A program made the position numbers and the translations under genes. DNA of 64,000 nt from Notospermus geniculatus (lineage: Eukaryota > Nemertea > Pilidiophora > Heteronemertea > Lineidae): contig NMRB01000303.1 in the NCBI GenBank assembly GCA_002633025.1, positions 161,741-225,740 of the forward strand, given 5' to 3'. Positions within the stretch are counted from its first letter, which is position 1. The number at the start of each line of letters is the position of its first letter. Of this stretch, positions 24,101 to 36,600 are shown piece by piece. The notes under the pieces were generated by a model. That model was given only the letters and a program-made list of their open reading frames with translations. It was not told the origin of the DNA and searched no databases.

Positions 24101-25421
24101 CTCCTATTGCGGCATTCTCCACTCCCTTGAGGCTCAGTTTGTCCAAATCCCAGGCATCGGTGGAAAACCACGTGAAAGATCCTTGAACCTGTTCCAGTGT
24201 AGTTGCTTGGAGTATGTTCCATACCTGAAAAACAAAACAGGAGCTGTGAGGTTTTCTGCTGCAGTGCTTTGGGGTGTTTGTCTTCTGTCATCAGGTAGAC
24301 AAGTCAGGTCCAAGAAGTACTGAATATAGAAAGTTTCAGGATTTCAGTGTCTTCCAATGTTACCGAATAACTTGGCTTGATACTTGGACCTTCTACATCG
24401 CCAGATCAGCTGGCGGATATTCAGCAGCTGAACTGCATGGTCTCATGGAATGTGTCATGTTGATGGAGGATTGAACACGAAAGAGTCCTGATGGCCTAGC
24501 GGTTATCACGTCCGCTGAGCAAAGCGGCGGGTCCCAGGACCTCATCAGGCGCTGATGTCTTACCTGATATGGTTCAGAACTGTCCTCAGTCAACTTGTTG
24601 TCCAGGAGAAGCACCACGGCCCGAGTCTTTCTCTTCGACTTCAGCTTCTTTATCACGTCTCTGTACTGTGCCATGGTGTACTTATCGGTTACCATCAAGG
24701 TTTGTTCAGTGCAGACCACCCCCTTCGACAGCTGCTTGAAAGTTTCCAGCCTGCTCTTCCCCATCATTGAGCCGGAGTAAACCACTTGTACCACGGCAAC
24801 ATCCAACTTCTTCAAGACGGCCACAATGGCAGCAACTTGCTTGGCGTCGCTTGCGATCGTTCGGAACTGGTACATTGACCATCCTGGTGTTGTGAGGTAT
24901 GAATGTGTCGACGATACTGCAATGTCAGCTTTGGGCAAGGAACTAATCAACTGAGAAACTCCACTCAGCACGTTTCCCTCAGGTCCGAGGTAGGCATACG
25001 TTGAGGTTGGAAGGACCTTGGGATACCCATTCATACTATTACCATAACGAACCGTGCATTTCTCGAAATTCAAAACCTGCTCGACTGCCAAGTTAGCATC
25101 TCCACAGACATCAAAGGCAATGGCGCCCACATCTGTTGTACCCTTAAGGACTTTGGTCTTTGCTTTAGCGTTTCTCACAGCGTACAAGAATGCTTCTAAG
25201 AACTGTATCCCGGCCAACCTGAACTTGCCACAGGTTCCCCCAGCTTTACCAGGTTCGCGAACCGAGAAAAGCCCCGCGATGTAAAAGTAGTTGGCTGATG
25301 CTGTGGTTGATTTGTCTTTCTGCCACTGGGCGACGTTTTCTGGTTTGCCATTTACTGGGCACGACTGACTGTTGGCTTTGCCCAAGGCAAAGATGACCAA
25401 ACACAGCAAAAAGGACTTCAT
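21123..25421 (-). CDS. Receptor C: single-VFT class C GPCR
   Basis: Orphan class C receptor. Exons: 25421-24564, 24224-24031, 23781-23561, 23119-22935 and 22385-21185, or reading on to a stop at 21123. Phases match at each junction (0, 2, 1, 0). The read-through model gives about 906 aa: signal peptide (MKSFLLCLVIFALGKANS), one VFT ligand domain (about aa 20-530), a Cys-bearing juxtamembrane segment (CDYQCVVC) without the nine-Cys domain of glutamate receptors, then 7TM (about 573-805). TM3 carries the class C Cys (TCGMIRFGVGASYAMIYAIL), and TM6 reads GIFVGLAAGFSIPLWLAWIL. The tail (EDDEAEDRDIYGSV) and TM region recall GPRC5/bride-of-sevenless types, which is tentative. A splice acceptor (CTATTTCAG) touches the ATG, so a 5' leader exon exists upstream. 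A donor after CCAGATCCAA at 21184 suggests a further C-terminal exon that I could not find. Confidence 0.8.
22528..22650. mobile_element. Palindromic MITE in receptor C intron 4
   Basis: The left arm (ctgggcccatattcataaaa, then ccctgctagc) is mirrored at the right (gctagcaaggttttatgaat, then atggccccag). 123 bp, no coding potential. Confidence 0.8.
24482..24560 (+). mobile_element. Truncated tRNA-like SINE fragment in receptor C intron 1
   Basis: gatggcctagcggttatcac matches the box A region of the 62683 and 18092 elements; box B is degraded (ggtcccaggacc). Lies antisense to the receptor and abuts its exon 1 donor. Confidence 0.5.
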
Positions 25422-25479
25422 CTGAAATAGAAGACGGTTCCTGCTACATGTCCCTGTCTAGCGCAATATGACATAGGAA

Positions 25480-25665
25480 CCATGATGGCCTAGTGGCTGG
25501 GGTCTCTGGGTAGCGGCCACGATGTCCCAGGTTCGAAACCCACTGTTGGCAATGGCATGAGAGGTCTACCTTGCCTCACTCCACCCAGGTGCTTAAATGG
25601 TCAGAATGATCAGGGTTGGGTGCTGAATGGGCACCTCTCTAAAGGTTTTAGGACAAGACTTGGGT
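25480..25665 (+). mobile_element. tRNA-derived SINE (family with the ACTCCACCCAGGTG tail)
   Basis: Box A-like atggcctagtggctgggg and box B-like aggttcgaaacccactg are followed by the body ccttgcctcactccacccag, then gtgcttaaatggtcag. The same body occurs at 40640-40865 and 45390-45580. Confidence 0.65.
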
Positions 25666-27619
25666 TAAGCAATTGGGTAAAAGCAGCTTGGAAAAATGTC
25701 TCGGAAAGAAAGACGGGTGTACACTTGTTCACAGCTAAGTTAATACCGGTATGATGTATGTGTACCATGTACTGCATGCCAAAGAATGTCCGCCATCTTT
25801 AAATCTATTGACACTTTAAAACAACTCCAAATATCACTTGATGCAAGCGAAGATTCAGCTTTTACCGTCACGTGGTGATGTGATTTCATGTTGATATAGA
25901 GAAGATTACTGGGTGGGGTCTAATGAGAACGGATGAAGGGCATACAGTTTTCGTAGATAAGCATGTAAGAAGACACTAGGCCTAGTGCATATTACACCAT
26001 GTAACCCGTCCCAAATGAAGAAGCTCCACAGCAAAGACAATCATCAAATATATGTCTCCTGAAATGGAGTCAAACAATCTGTGATTTTATCACATTTTTC
26101 ATAGACTTACCTCGATGTTTCTGCCGTTGTTTCAGTGTCAGTGTGAGAATTTCGGTGTTAAACAGGACATAACACACGACGTTCGGCCATTTGCTATGAA
26201 GGCCTATGTCACCAAGGCCTATGCACTATCATGCGGAGCCTACCCAACCCTCAAGCCTTTCAGGCGAAAAATTTCAATACGAAAGATACAAGTCGTGAAA
26301 GACGCATTGAACAACAACAAAACATTATGAATAAGGTTCATTTGAGACCGGTATATTCATGATAGTTTACATTTAGATGTATGTGGAAGCCTTTCAATAG
26401 AATCCAAGTTTCCAAAACTTGCTCAGCAAGTTTTCACACGGGATGACTCGGAGGAATTGGCGCGTGTCGGCCACCGGTAAGTGGCGACGACCACAGGAGT
26501 CGGCTGTTTCAGACAACGAGGTCTGACATGGAGATAATCATGACTGAGTGGTCAGGAAGGCTGCTTCCATTTCATAATCCCTAACTCACATATCATACCA
26601 AGAAACCCTGCTTTCGCAAGTGTCGACGACTGGAGTATTTGTCTATCATTGGCACCACTTTTGACAAACCTATTGCAACACGTAACGAATCTTATGCAAA
26701 GCATAATAAAAATATCTAAAGTTCATGTAGCAAGTGGGGTGAAAAGTGCTGCATTTTATTTGGATTGTGTCCATGCAGAGAAGAAGACTGCATGTTCTTT
26801 GGTTTCGGCCCTGATGGAAAAATCCTCAGTACGGCACGTGACAGGGTGGAGGCAGGTTTTCGCACACTAAATGACTAAGATTAGCAAGTTGTCGTGCGTC
26901 CACCCTATCGTGATTGAACCTACCACCCACTCGGTGAAAGGGCGACGTTCCAACATTTGATGAGCACAATGCGAAACGATATGACCCCTGACAGTCACTC
27001 ATTGTCGAATATCATTAACGCCCTGAAACGCCTGTTAACACCAATCAACCGAATATTGTCGTCTGCTGAATATGTTGAAACGGGTGCCGCCAAGAAATCC
27101 ATTTGCCAGCATGCTTCTGATCAAAAGAACCTTTTCAAGATGTATCAAAGAAATTAGGGCAATGGCGAGAACCCGTCAAACTGGTTTCTCTCCGCTAAGT
27201 TGCTTCAATCATTTGCTTTGATATTGAAATCACTAAACTTTACTTCACGCGAAAACTCGTGTGTCTTGGTCGTCTGAATAGATATAGGCCTGTGGGTAAA
27301 GCCTGTGTGTTTGGGTAGGGCTATGGCTGAATGTTAGAGATATGTCTACCCGACGCAGCCGATGATATTTTTGATTTTTCTCGTCGAATTTCAATATTTT
27401 GGCATTTCGTATTTTGAAGAGGGACTCTAACGTTGAACAGGTAAGTCTGTGATGAAACGTTTTTTGTGGAGAGGAAGATGTCTTAGAATATATTTAAGAA
27501 GATGTTTACACTCCAGTCTAAATCTTCAATGAACATGCACATATACAGGCATGCGTGCATGAAGCCTACCCTCTGTGCATAGCTGTCACTGCAGGCCTAT
27601 AATTTTGGCCTGTGATTTT

Positions 27620-27835
27620 AAGGCAGTCAGGCCAAGCAATTCTGTTCCCCAGAGTCCTAGCGTATTATGACATAAGCAGCTATATGTATGGCCAAAACAG
27701 TTCTTTTCCCCTACAGTCCTAGCACCTTATGACAGAAGCAGCTGAATTACGTATGGCCAAGCAATTCGTTTCCCCTATATTGTGACACAAGCAGCTTAAT
27801 TTTGTGTGGCCACGCAGTTACGGACCCCCCCCCCC
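27620..27835. repeat. Tandem repeat of about 65-68 bp, three to four copies
   Basis: Units marked by ggccaagcaattctgttccc, agtcctag and tgacataagcagct recur near 27630, 27690, 27755 and 27810, with decay in the last copy, which runs into a poly-C tract. Confidence 0.7.
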
Positions 27836-27894
27836 CGCAGTCCCGGTGGGCTGTTACGACATCACAGTTGAATTCTACCGTAATCTCTAACCCT

Positions 27895-28167
27895 CTACAC
27901 TCTTAGCCGAAAAGGTTCTTTGCTGCCACACCAGGAGAACCCTCTGATTTAAGAACCCTCGGGTTGTTAAAGAACCCCTAGAGGTTCCAGATAGAACCTT
28001 TTCCTCTGAAAAGGGTTCTAACTGGAACCTTTATGGGTTCTTTAGCGACCAAAAGGTTCTATATGGAACCCTTTCAGGTTCTTTACAGAAGGTTCTATAT
28101 AGAACCCTGGGGTTCCTCTGGTGAGGCACAAAGAACCCCTAAAGAACCTTTTTGGCTAAGAGTGTAG
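27895..28167. mobile_element. 273-bp inverted repeat built of AAAGGTTCT units
   Basis: Terminal arms ctacactcttagccgaaaag and its inverse (tttttggctaagagtgtag) enclose many short AAAGGTTCT / AGAACCTTT / GGTTCTATATAGAACC units on both strands, so the whole can fold into a long hairpin. It ends 98 bp upstream of the receptor A ATG. Confidence 0.8.
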
Positions 28168-28265
28168 TTCTCTTAATATGAAATCAACAATAGAAAACCA
28201 TGAGAAGACAATTACAGCATTAGTCTCCTTTCTGATCATAATGAATGTTAAATTTCCAGGGCATC

Positions 28266-30642
28266 ATGTTCAAGTTCTTGTCCATTGTCTGTTTGTCCCT
28301 CCTTGTCTCCAAGACAACGGCACAACTTTTATCAATGTCAACATGTGACAACACGAAAAGCTCCATCATCATCAACCCGACTGCAGATGCCTTCATTGCT
28401 GGCTTGTTTGGACTGCGTAACCCCGGGCAGGATGGGCAGGGGTGTGGCACTGTAGATTCTGGTAAGGGATGCAGATCACTGCCACTAGATATCGTTGCAA
28501 ATGTCGTTAGGCATGTAGCCACCACCAGAGAATTTAAGGGATCGTCCCGCTAACGGTAACACTAATTGTAACGTTAACGGTTAACGCTGCTCATTGTCTT
28601 CAAAACAAATCATCAATAGCGTCAGCATACAGCCAGCAGCACTCGCGTGCAAGCAAAATCCGCTGTTGACGGCAAGTGTGCGTTGGCCAGCGATGCGTGG
28701 AATCTTCTCGCCAGCGATGTTTTGTCTATCACCCAAAGCCGTAAACATTTTCTGTGACGAACGTCAGCCATTCTTATTTTCTACCTCGATTAAGAGCCAC
28801 GTTTTTCATTTTTCAGTTATTCTTCCCACATTGGAGGCAGCCAAATATGCCATCAACAGAATCAACAACATAAATTACATCCCAGGGGTGAAGATAGGTA
28901 AGAACACTAAAGCTCTTCATATGCCAACAAATTCACTTTAATCGCCATCAAATTTGGTATCATGCACTCACTTCCATCTTCCATTGTCTTTTTCAGGAAT
29001 GAAGGTGTATGACACTTGTGGACGGCCAGAGATTGCTGCCAGAAACATCATGCAAGTTTACCCAAACTACTACTCCCAAAGCCGGTTTTGCAAGCCGGCG
29101 GCAGGCAGCAAGCTTTTCCTCGGTAAGCCAATCATTCTACCTTTTGCGAAATGATGAAGATTTAACAGTTTTCCTTGCTGCAATGAAACTGTCGATGTCC
29201 CACCTCAAAGACACATTCCGGAGTTTCCACAGACCTGGCCATGCCCAAAATCGGACTTTTAGCCCCGTAATGTTCCGCACCACGACCACTACGAGCAAGT
29301 AGGGCCTAATTCATCAAATCTTGACCTGGGTTCATCTTAATTAATTCCCTTCATTTCAGGTATCCTTGGTGCCAGCACCAGTGGAGTCAGTATGGGCGTT
29401 GCTGATTGGCTAGGGAAACTCAAGGGAGCACAGGTCTCACCATCCTCGACCAATACCCAACTTGGTGACAAAGCCAAGTACCCCGCCTTCATGAGGACCG
29501 TACCATCGGATTCGCTGCAGGCTTCGGTAAGTTGCATTTCGCTCCTGAATGAGTTCATTCACCGTTACCACTGCTGAAGGCTTGAGTCGTCAAATGGAAA
29601 GCTGTAAAAGAAGGTAGAGGATCAGGGGAAGCGGTTAAACCTGACCACTGACGGAATGCTGACAAGTAAAGGCTTAGAATTACTGTAAGACAGTTATATG
29701 GGTTCACCACACCTTTTCAAATTCGTTTTCTTGTTCCAGGCCATGATTGAACTGCTGAAGAAACTACAATGGAAGTACATCAACCTGGTTTACAGCAATA
29801 ATGCCTATGGGAAGGATGGTTACAATGAACTACTCCGTCTTGCCTTGGACAACGGGATATGTGTCACACAAGCAATACCGGTTGATCCATCAATTACAGG
29901 GACAACAGTCATACAGAGTGCTTTGAAGCGATTGGTTCTCAGTAAGGCTGCTGCTGTGGTGTATTTCGGTTCCCCAATGATTGCCCAGGAGCTGTTCAAG
30001 CAGGCTCAGAACGTGCAGGGAACAGGAAAATTACAATGGCTTCTGTCTGGAAGCATTGGCGGAAACCAGTATTTTGCGGCTAGCAGTACTTACGCCCGGG
30101 GGTACATTTCCACAGCCCAAGGTTCCAGGGAGATTCCTGAATTCAAGACCTACTGGCTCTCCTTAGATGAGAAAAACAACCCTTCCAACCCGTGGCATTC
30201 AGAGTGGTATATGACTGTTAATAACTGCAAACTCCCAGGGGTGACCTACGCCCCTTATGCCTCACTGTCACCCTGTCCAGTACGCACACCCGCTCAGAGG
30301 AACGCGCAATACGTCCAGAACCAGTACGTCACAAACACCATCGATGCTGTCTACACATTCGCCAGTGCCCTAAAGAAAGCTAGGTCCGACAAGGGTTGTG
30401 GAACGACTCCAGCTTGCCCAGCTTTGGCCTCAATGACGACAGAGGATTTCTTCAATAACTATCTGAAGAAAGTCCAAATCACGTTCACAGCAACTGAGGG
30501 TATCCAGAGTCTTACGACCAATGCAGCACCAACGAATGCGGCGCACAAGGTATCCTTCGACAGCGCTGGAGAACTAGTTGACTCCTATCTTGAGGTATGG
30601 AACTACAACAATTTTATCGGTGGATCGTGGCTGCCAAAGAAG
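28266..30642 (+). CDS. Receptor A exons 1-5: signal peptide and VFT1
   Basis: The only module split over five exons, with phase-1 introns after exons 1, 2 and 3. It includes DAFIAGLFGLRNPG, the helix TLEAAKYAINRIN, KVYDTCGRPEIAARNIM, the hinge pattern FMRTVPSDSLQAS and WKYINLVYSNNAYGKDGY. Receptor B VFT1 has the same exon structure. VFT2-5 sit on one or two large exons each, so those modules probably arose by duplication after intron loss, or from a different source than VFT1. Confidence 0.85.
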
Positions 30643-33600
30643 GTAAGCATTGAGCAAGTGAAGGTGGTTTATTCCCATTTCGTCCCTATTAAGTCTACAG
30701 CCAATCCTAACCCCAACCATCGACCTGCTAGCCATCGGAAGGCTAATTGGGAAGGGGCGAAACAGGAAGACATCACGAAACATTCGTGGCACCGTCCTCC
30801 AAGGAATGAGAATGGTTGACAGTCTCTTCTATTCCAAAGAAGAATTTAGAACACATGGACTGTAATGTATTCAGTAATGTTGACAAACTTTATTATTGAT
30901 GTAGAGGACGTACCTTATTCTGTTTGTGGTTTTTAAGAGAAATACATACCGTACCGTTTCAGGTTGGTTACTACTACAAGCAAAAACTTGACCTGTTCAC
31001 TGGTGCGAATACCATCCGAATGTACGACGCCTCGAGGACAAATGCGCTAGCAAACTTGCCTACGTCTCTCTGTCCACCAGCCGGCTGTGGTATCTGCTTG
31101 ACAGCACGCCTTCCCACCAAGTACCTCAGCATCCTCGGTGACATCTACATCAACGCAGTTTTTTCAGTTCATAACAATGTGAATGGGCTAACGTGCAGCA
31201 GGGTGAGGGCAGACGGTGTCCAGATGTCACAAGCATTCGTCTATGCCATCAACAGGGTGAAGAAGAAGTTTCCAACGATTCTGCGTAATATTCGTCTCGG
31301 TGGCCTTGGCATGGATGACTGCAGCAGTGTTGCCTTGGCGTCGAGTGTCGTGTCCAATTACCACAGCGGTATCATTACAGTGGTTGGCGCAGACGGAAAG
31401 GAGATAAATCCAGCGAATTCAGTGGTGTATACGGGAGCTCAAAACAGTCCTATCACCATCTCCGTAGCTGAGGTTCTCAACAAACTTCGAATGCCCTTGG
31501 TCGGTTACAAGGCAACCAGCACAACGCTTTCAGATCGGAGTAAGTTCCCATACTTCCTGAGGACAGTCCCTAAGGACAACAAGCAGGCTCGAGGTATGGT
31601 ACTGACATTGAAACAAATGGGATGGGATTACGTCCAGGCAGTCCAGTCTCCAGATGATTATGGCAGGGAAGGTGTCAAGGAGTTCATCTCACAAGCTGCA
31701 TCAGAAGGCTTGTGTGTGACATCAAGGTTCGAAATCAAAACACACGGTTCGTATGTGGATATCATCAACAAGTTGTTGGCAAAGAAAGAAGCGAAGGTCG
31801 TCGTGGTTTTTGCTGAGGTGGTAGATTTCCGAGGCTTGTTACAAGCAATAAAGACACTGAAAAAAGAAGGACAGATCGTTCTATTTGGAAGTGAGAGCTG
31901 GGGGAATACGAAACAAGTTGTGAAAGGGTTAGAATCCACCGCTGTTGGGAGCTTTTCGATCAAACTCTATTCTCCAGTACTGACAGACTATTTGAACTAC
32001 CTGAAGGGACTTCAGGTCAGCACATACGTTGAGAATCCGTGGTTCCGAGAATTCTACCAGGAGGCCCACGACTGTTATCTCTCTGCAGCCTACCAGTCGT
32101 TCTACACCAAACCCTGCAGCACAAACCAACCAATTACAGCTGGCGTTAACTTCGAACAAGACGAATATGCCTACTACATCATCAATGCTGTCTATGCCAT
32201 TGCTAAAGGCATTGACAGTACTTTGACACAGTTCTGTGGTGTAGGCTACAGTGGGGTGTGTGACAACTTCAGAGTTGCACCTAACAGAGGCGAGGCCCTC
32301 CTGACTGGGATTGAGAAAGCTGCATTCAGAGACGACGCCAATAACAACTTCAGGTTCTCAGAACGAGAAGGCGAAGGGAATTACGAAATCTTTAATTACC
32401 AGACCACAGGCTATGTCAAGGTTGGTTTTTTCTACTGCTAAGAGTCCGTATTAGGTTTCCTTCCTACTCCAGCAAATTCTAGACCAGCATTGTAATGGAT
32501 CTAACTGGGACCCAGGTTGTTTCCCATGGCATCCCCTCTTTCTGTGTCAGTCTCATCCGTTTCGATTTACTCAAACCCTAGGCCTACTCATCAGTTTTGA
32601 CGAATGAAAAGTGATAAAACCTTTTAACGAAAGTTCCAATTGAATTCCAGGTTGGTGACTTCAAGTTTACAACAAACCAACTCAACCTTAATCCAAGCCT
32701 TGCCAAATTTTACAACAACCAACCCGTTACATCAAAGTGCGCCGGTGGAACGACTTGCCGTACATGCCTTCAGAAGATGACCAGTAAAGTGATGCATTTG
32801 GATGGACAGATTCTGATAGGTGCTCTCTTCCCAATACATTTTACTGGAGGAAATATCTACACCTGTGGTGGCATCAAACCTTATGATGGTTTTCAGTACA
32901 GCGAGGCGTTTGCTTGGGCAATCGACGAGATCAACAAGGGCAGTAAAGGAACGGCCCCAGTGACCTTAAATGGTGTTAAACTTGGTGGCGTTGGCCTGGA
33001 TGATTGCTCGAGTGAAATGCAAGCGTCAAATCTAGTGTCGACTGTGCATTCGCAAACGTTACAACTCAGTAAAAATGGCAAGACGATCAACCCTTCGACT
33101 ATTCATGCCTGGTTATCCTATGGCAGTTTGACCTCCATGAAGGTCGGGGAGGTGTTACGCCAGCTCCAGCTCCCCCTTGTCAGCCCCAGTGCAACAAGTG
33201 TGATCCTTAAGGACAAAGTGGAGTACAGCACGTTCTACCGAACTATCCCACCCGATGACAAACAAATGGCCGGGATGGCCGCCCTTCTTTCTGCACTCAG
33301 AGTCAGCTGTGTCCAGACGGTCCATAGTGGTGACATCTACGGAAGGACAGCTTTTTCGCAATTCAGGAGGGCTGCAAAGGACAAAAAGCTGTGCCTCCCT
33401 TCCTGCTTCGAGATAGATTCTAATGGCGGTAATGCAGACAAGATAATGATTGAGCTTGCAAAGTCAACCACCAAGGTTGTCCTTGTGATAGCCAGCCCTC
33501 AACATGTTGTAAAGTTACTGGAAGCAAAGAAAAAAGTAGCAGGGGCTGGGAACCTACATTTTATAGGATCCGAATCCTGGGCTACCCTGGAGGCTGTCGT

Positions 33601-36600
33601 CAGGGGTTATGAAGCCCAAGCAAACAATGCTGTTACCATGAAAGTCAGTGCACCGAATATCCAGGAATTCACCAATTACCTCCAGAACAAATACCCCACG
33701 AAGTACAGCAGAAACCCGTGGTTTGATGAAGCCTATGAGATATTTTACCAGTGTGACTTGCGAGGAGGGAAGAAATATGGTAGGCCCTGCAGTAACCCTG
33801 GCACTACATCATTTACATCATCCCCGAACTTCGAGCAGGACACGTGGGTCGTCTCTACCATTGATGCAGTGTTTGCAATAGCGCAGGCTCTCAAGACCAC
33901 CCTTACACAGGTCTGTGGCAGCTACTTCACACAAGGAAAAGGTGAGTACCTGTTGTGGTCTCCGTACAGTCTGACAGTCTTTTTTTGGTGCTTTGCTTCC
34001 TTGTCAGAGGTAGAACTCGACCACGACCAGGTAATGTGCCCCACATGCTAAAAGGAGAGATTGTTCATACCAGTACCATGCAGATGACGGTGTAAAATAA
34101 AAATGGTTTGCATCTCTGAGAACATCCTGTAACCTTGCCTGTATTTCCGACTTGAAGAAGAACGTTCTCTTGTTGCAGGTGTTTGTCCGCAGTTCAGAGG
34201 GGATGAAGTCAATGCTAAGATACTCGAAAACCTGGCCAAGGTGAATTTCAACTGGCGGCCTCAGAACCACACCTTCATGTTCAACGAAAGGGCAGGAAGC
34301 ATGGGGTATGACGTCTTCAAGTACGAAGTTGGCAAGAAATATACGAAGGTATGTCTGAAAATTTTGGCTGATCAAGATGGTAATGGAACTGGCAATGCCA
34401 TCAGTGCTCTGTTCCATTACCTCCGTATTCCAATAATGTGTGAGATAGGGAATTTCTCAGGTAGGGCAGTCACCCTACTGATCTGGAGATGATGCCCTGA
34501 CGCTTATATGACTTCGGGGCAGAGTCTGTCAACTGCTTGCTACAGATTCTCCCCGACTGGCGCATGGTAGCAGAGCGTACTAGTATTTGGAGAGTATCTG
34601 ACTCCAAAAGAAAACTCAGCCCTTCGTGACTAATCATCAATTGTTTTCATTTCTAGATTGGACGTTCAGATGGTGCTCAAACTGAGATTTTCCCACAGAA
34701 CATCGACACCGTGAAATACTATCAAGCTCTACCGTCTGGCTGCAGCCCATGTGATGCTTGTAAGATTGGTACAGTCCCTGAAAAGAAAGAGAAGTTTACA
34801 TTAATTACTGGTGATGTCATGATTGGAGGTAGGTTTTATGTAAACGTGAAATGGAAGAGAATGCTTAAAATAAAGTAGTTATGAAACGTGTCGATCATGA
34901 CATCAAGGAATCTGACATTTTCCTAGACAGTCATCATGTCGTGGCTTGCTTGGAAACTTCAACACCGTAACGACTTCGTCTGCTGTGTTACAGAACTCGC
35001 CTTCATTTGCTCATAGATTGCCTTCTCTTCCAGGTATGTTTGATGTGCACCTCCGTGATACTTTCCCCTTTGCCTGTGCTGGTGTAAAGGATGGAGTTGG
35101 CGGATTCCAGCTGATCGAAGCCTTCAACCACGCCATAGAGATGATCAACAGCAAACGGGGCTGGACAGGCAACATCCTCCACGGAGTAAAGCTCGGTGGT
35201 GTTGGTCTGGATGCTTGCGAGAGTGCCATCCGAGCCGGTAACTTGATTGCCGACTTCCACAGTGGAGTGATCACTTTGGAACAGACTGGCCAGACCGTCG
35301 ACCCCAAGAAGATTGTGGCCTATGTTGGTGCCTCGTCGACCGACCGCTCGATGCAGATGGCTGACGTTCTCACTGTGCTCGGCATTCCGCAGATAAGTTA
35401 CGGATCTTCTGGCATACAGCTGAAGGATAGGAAGAAATACCCATTCTTCACTCGTACCATTCCAAGTGATGATAAACAAATGAAAGGCATTGTGAAGTTA
35501 CTGAAGAAGTTTGATATCAATAATATCCAGGTTATCAACTCGCCTGATCCGTATGGAATCTCTGCATCGCAGGAACTCATCAGGCTTGCCAAAGAGAACG
35601 ACATTTGCATTGCACAGAACATCACCTTCCAAGACCGAGGCGTCGTCACGACCCAAAGTGCCCGTGACTTGGTCAACCTCCTCCTCAACAGACCAAACGC
35701 GACGGTCGTGGTCACCATCCTTCCGAACGACTACATCAACCTGTTTCTACAAGCAGTCAAGGCAACTGGTATCCGAGGGGCAGTAGACAGATTCAGGTTT
35801 GTTGCGTCTGATGGCTGGGGCAATGATCCGAAGGTCATCAAAGGTGCTGAAAGCTTCTTAGATGGGACAGTATCGTTCAACCTTGAGTCTGCTCCAGTGC
35901 CAGAATTTGATGAGTATTTGAAGAACAAATTCCCCAACAGTTATACGAGGAATCCGTGGTTTGCTGAGTATTATGAGAAGGTCTATCAGTGCACCCTTCC
36001 AGGAAACATCCTTCGGTACCCTAAACCATGTCCCAAAACCTCAGAAAGTGTGGTTACTAATGCAGCCAAGTACCAGCAGGATCCATTAGTTATGTACGTG
36101 GTCAACGCTGTGTATTCTGCTGCTATTGGAATTGACTATGCAATCAAGGAGTTGTGTGGAAAGAACCAGACGGGTTTGTGTGACAAGTGGAGGGCAAGCC
36201 AGGATAAGAAAATGTTGGTCCTTAAAGGAATCAAGGAGAAGACCTCTTTCACGGATGCAACGAATCAGCAGTTCAAGTTTGTCGGCAATGGGGAGAGCAT
36301 CCGAGGGTATGACGTCTACAGTCTGGACAGGCTGGCTATACAGGGACACATCCTGGCGTATAATAGGGTAAGTAAGGTAGAGATTGGGAGCTCAACTGTA
36401 TGATTCCTTCGATTATGATAATAAGCAAGAAGTCAATCTCCAGAATTCACGAATTTTCGACCCCAACCGGGGTCTTTTTAAAGTGGAACTTTACAATCAG
36501 AAACTCTAGAAAAGACTAGAGGGTCGAAAATTCGTGAATTCTGGAGATTGACTTCTTGCTTATTATCATTTTGTGTGTCAATTTTGTGCTATTCTGTATC

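Larger units (their letters stand above)
25422..28259. other. Intergenic region between divergent receptors C and A
   Basis: About 2.8 kb separates the two receptor start codons, which point away from each other. Both need 5' leader exons, so promoters for both should lie here; I could not locate them. A SINE, a 68-bp-period tandem repeat and a 273-bp inverted repeat occupy part of it; the rest shows nothing recognisable. Confidence 0.6.

Noticed and set aside
24482-24560. Functional tRNA gene
   Set aside because: Box B is degraded and no cloverleaf closes; it matches the SINE heads instead.
27620-28167. CRISPR-like array
   Set aside because: Repeats are contiguous or palindromic without unique spacers, in a eukaryotic intergenic region.
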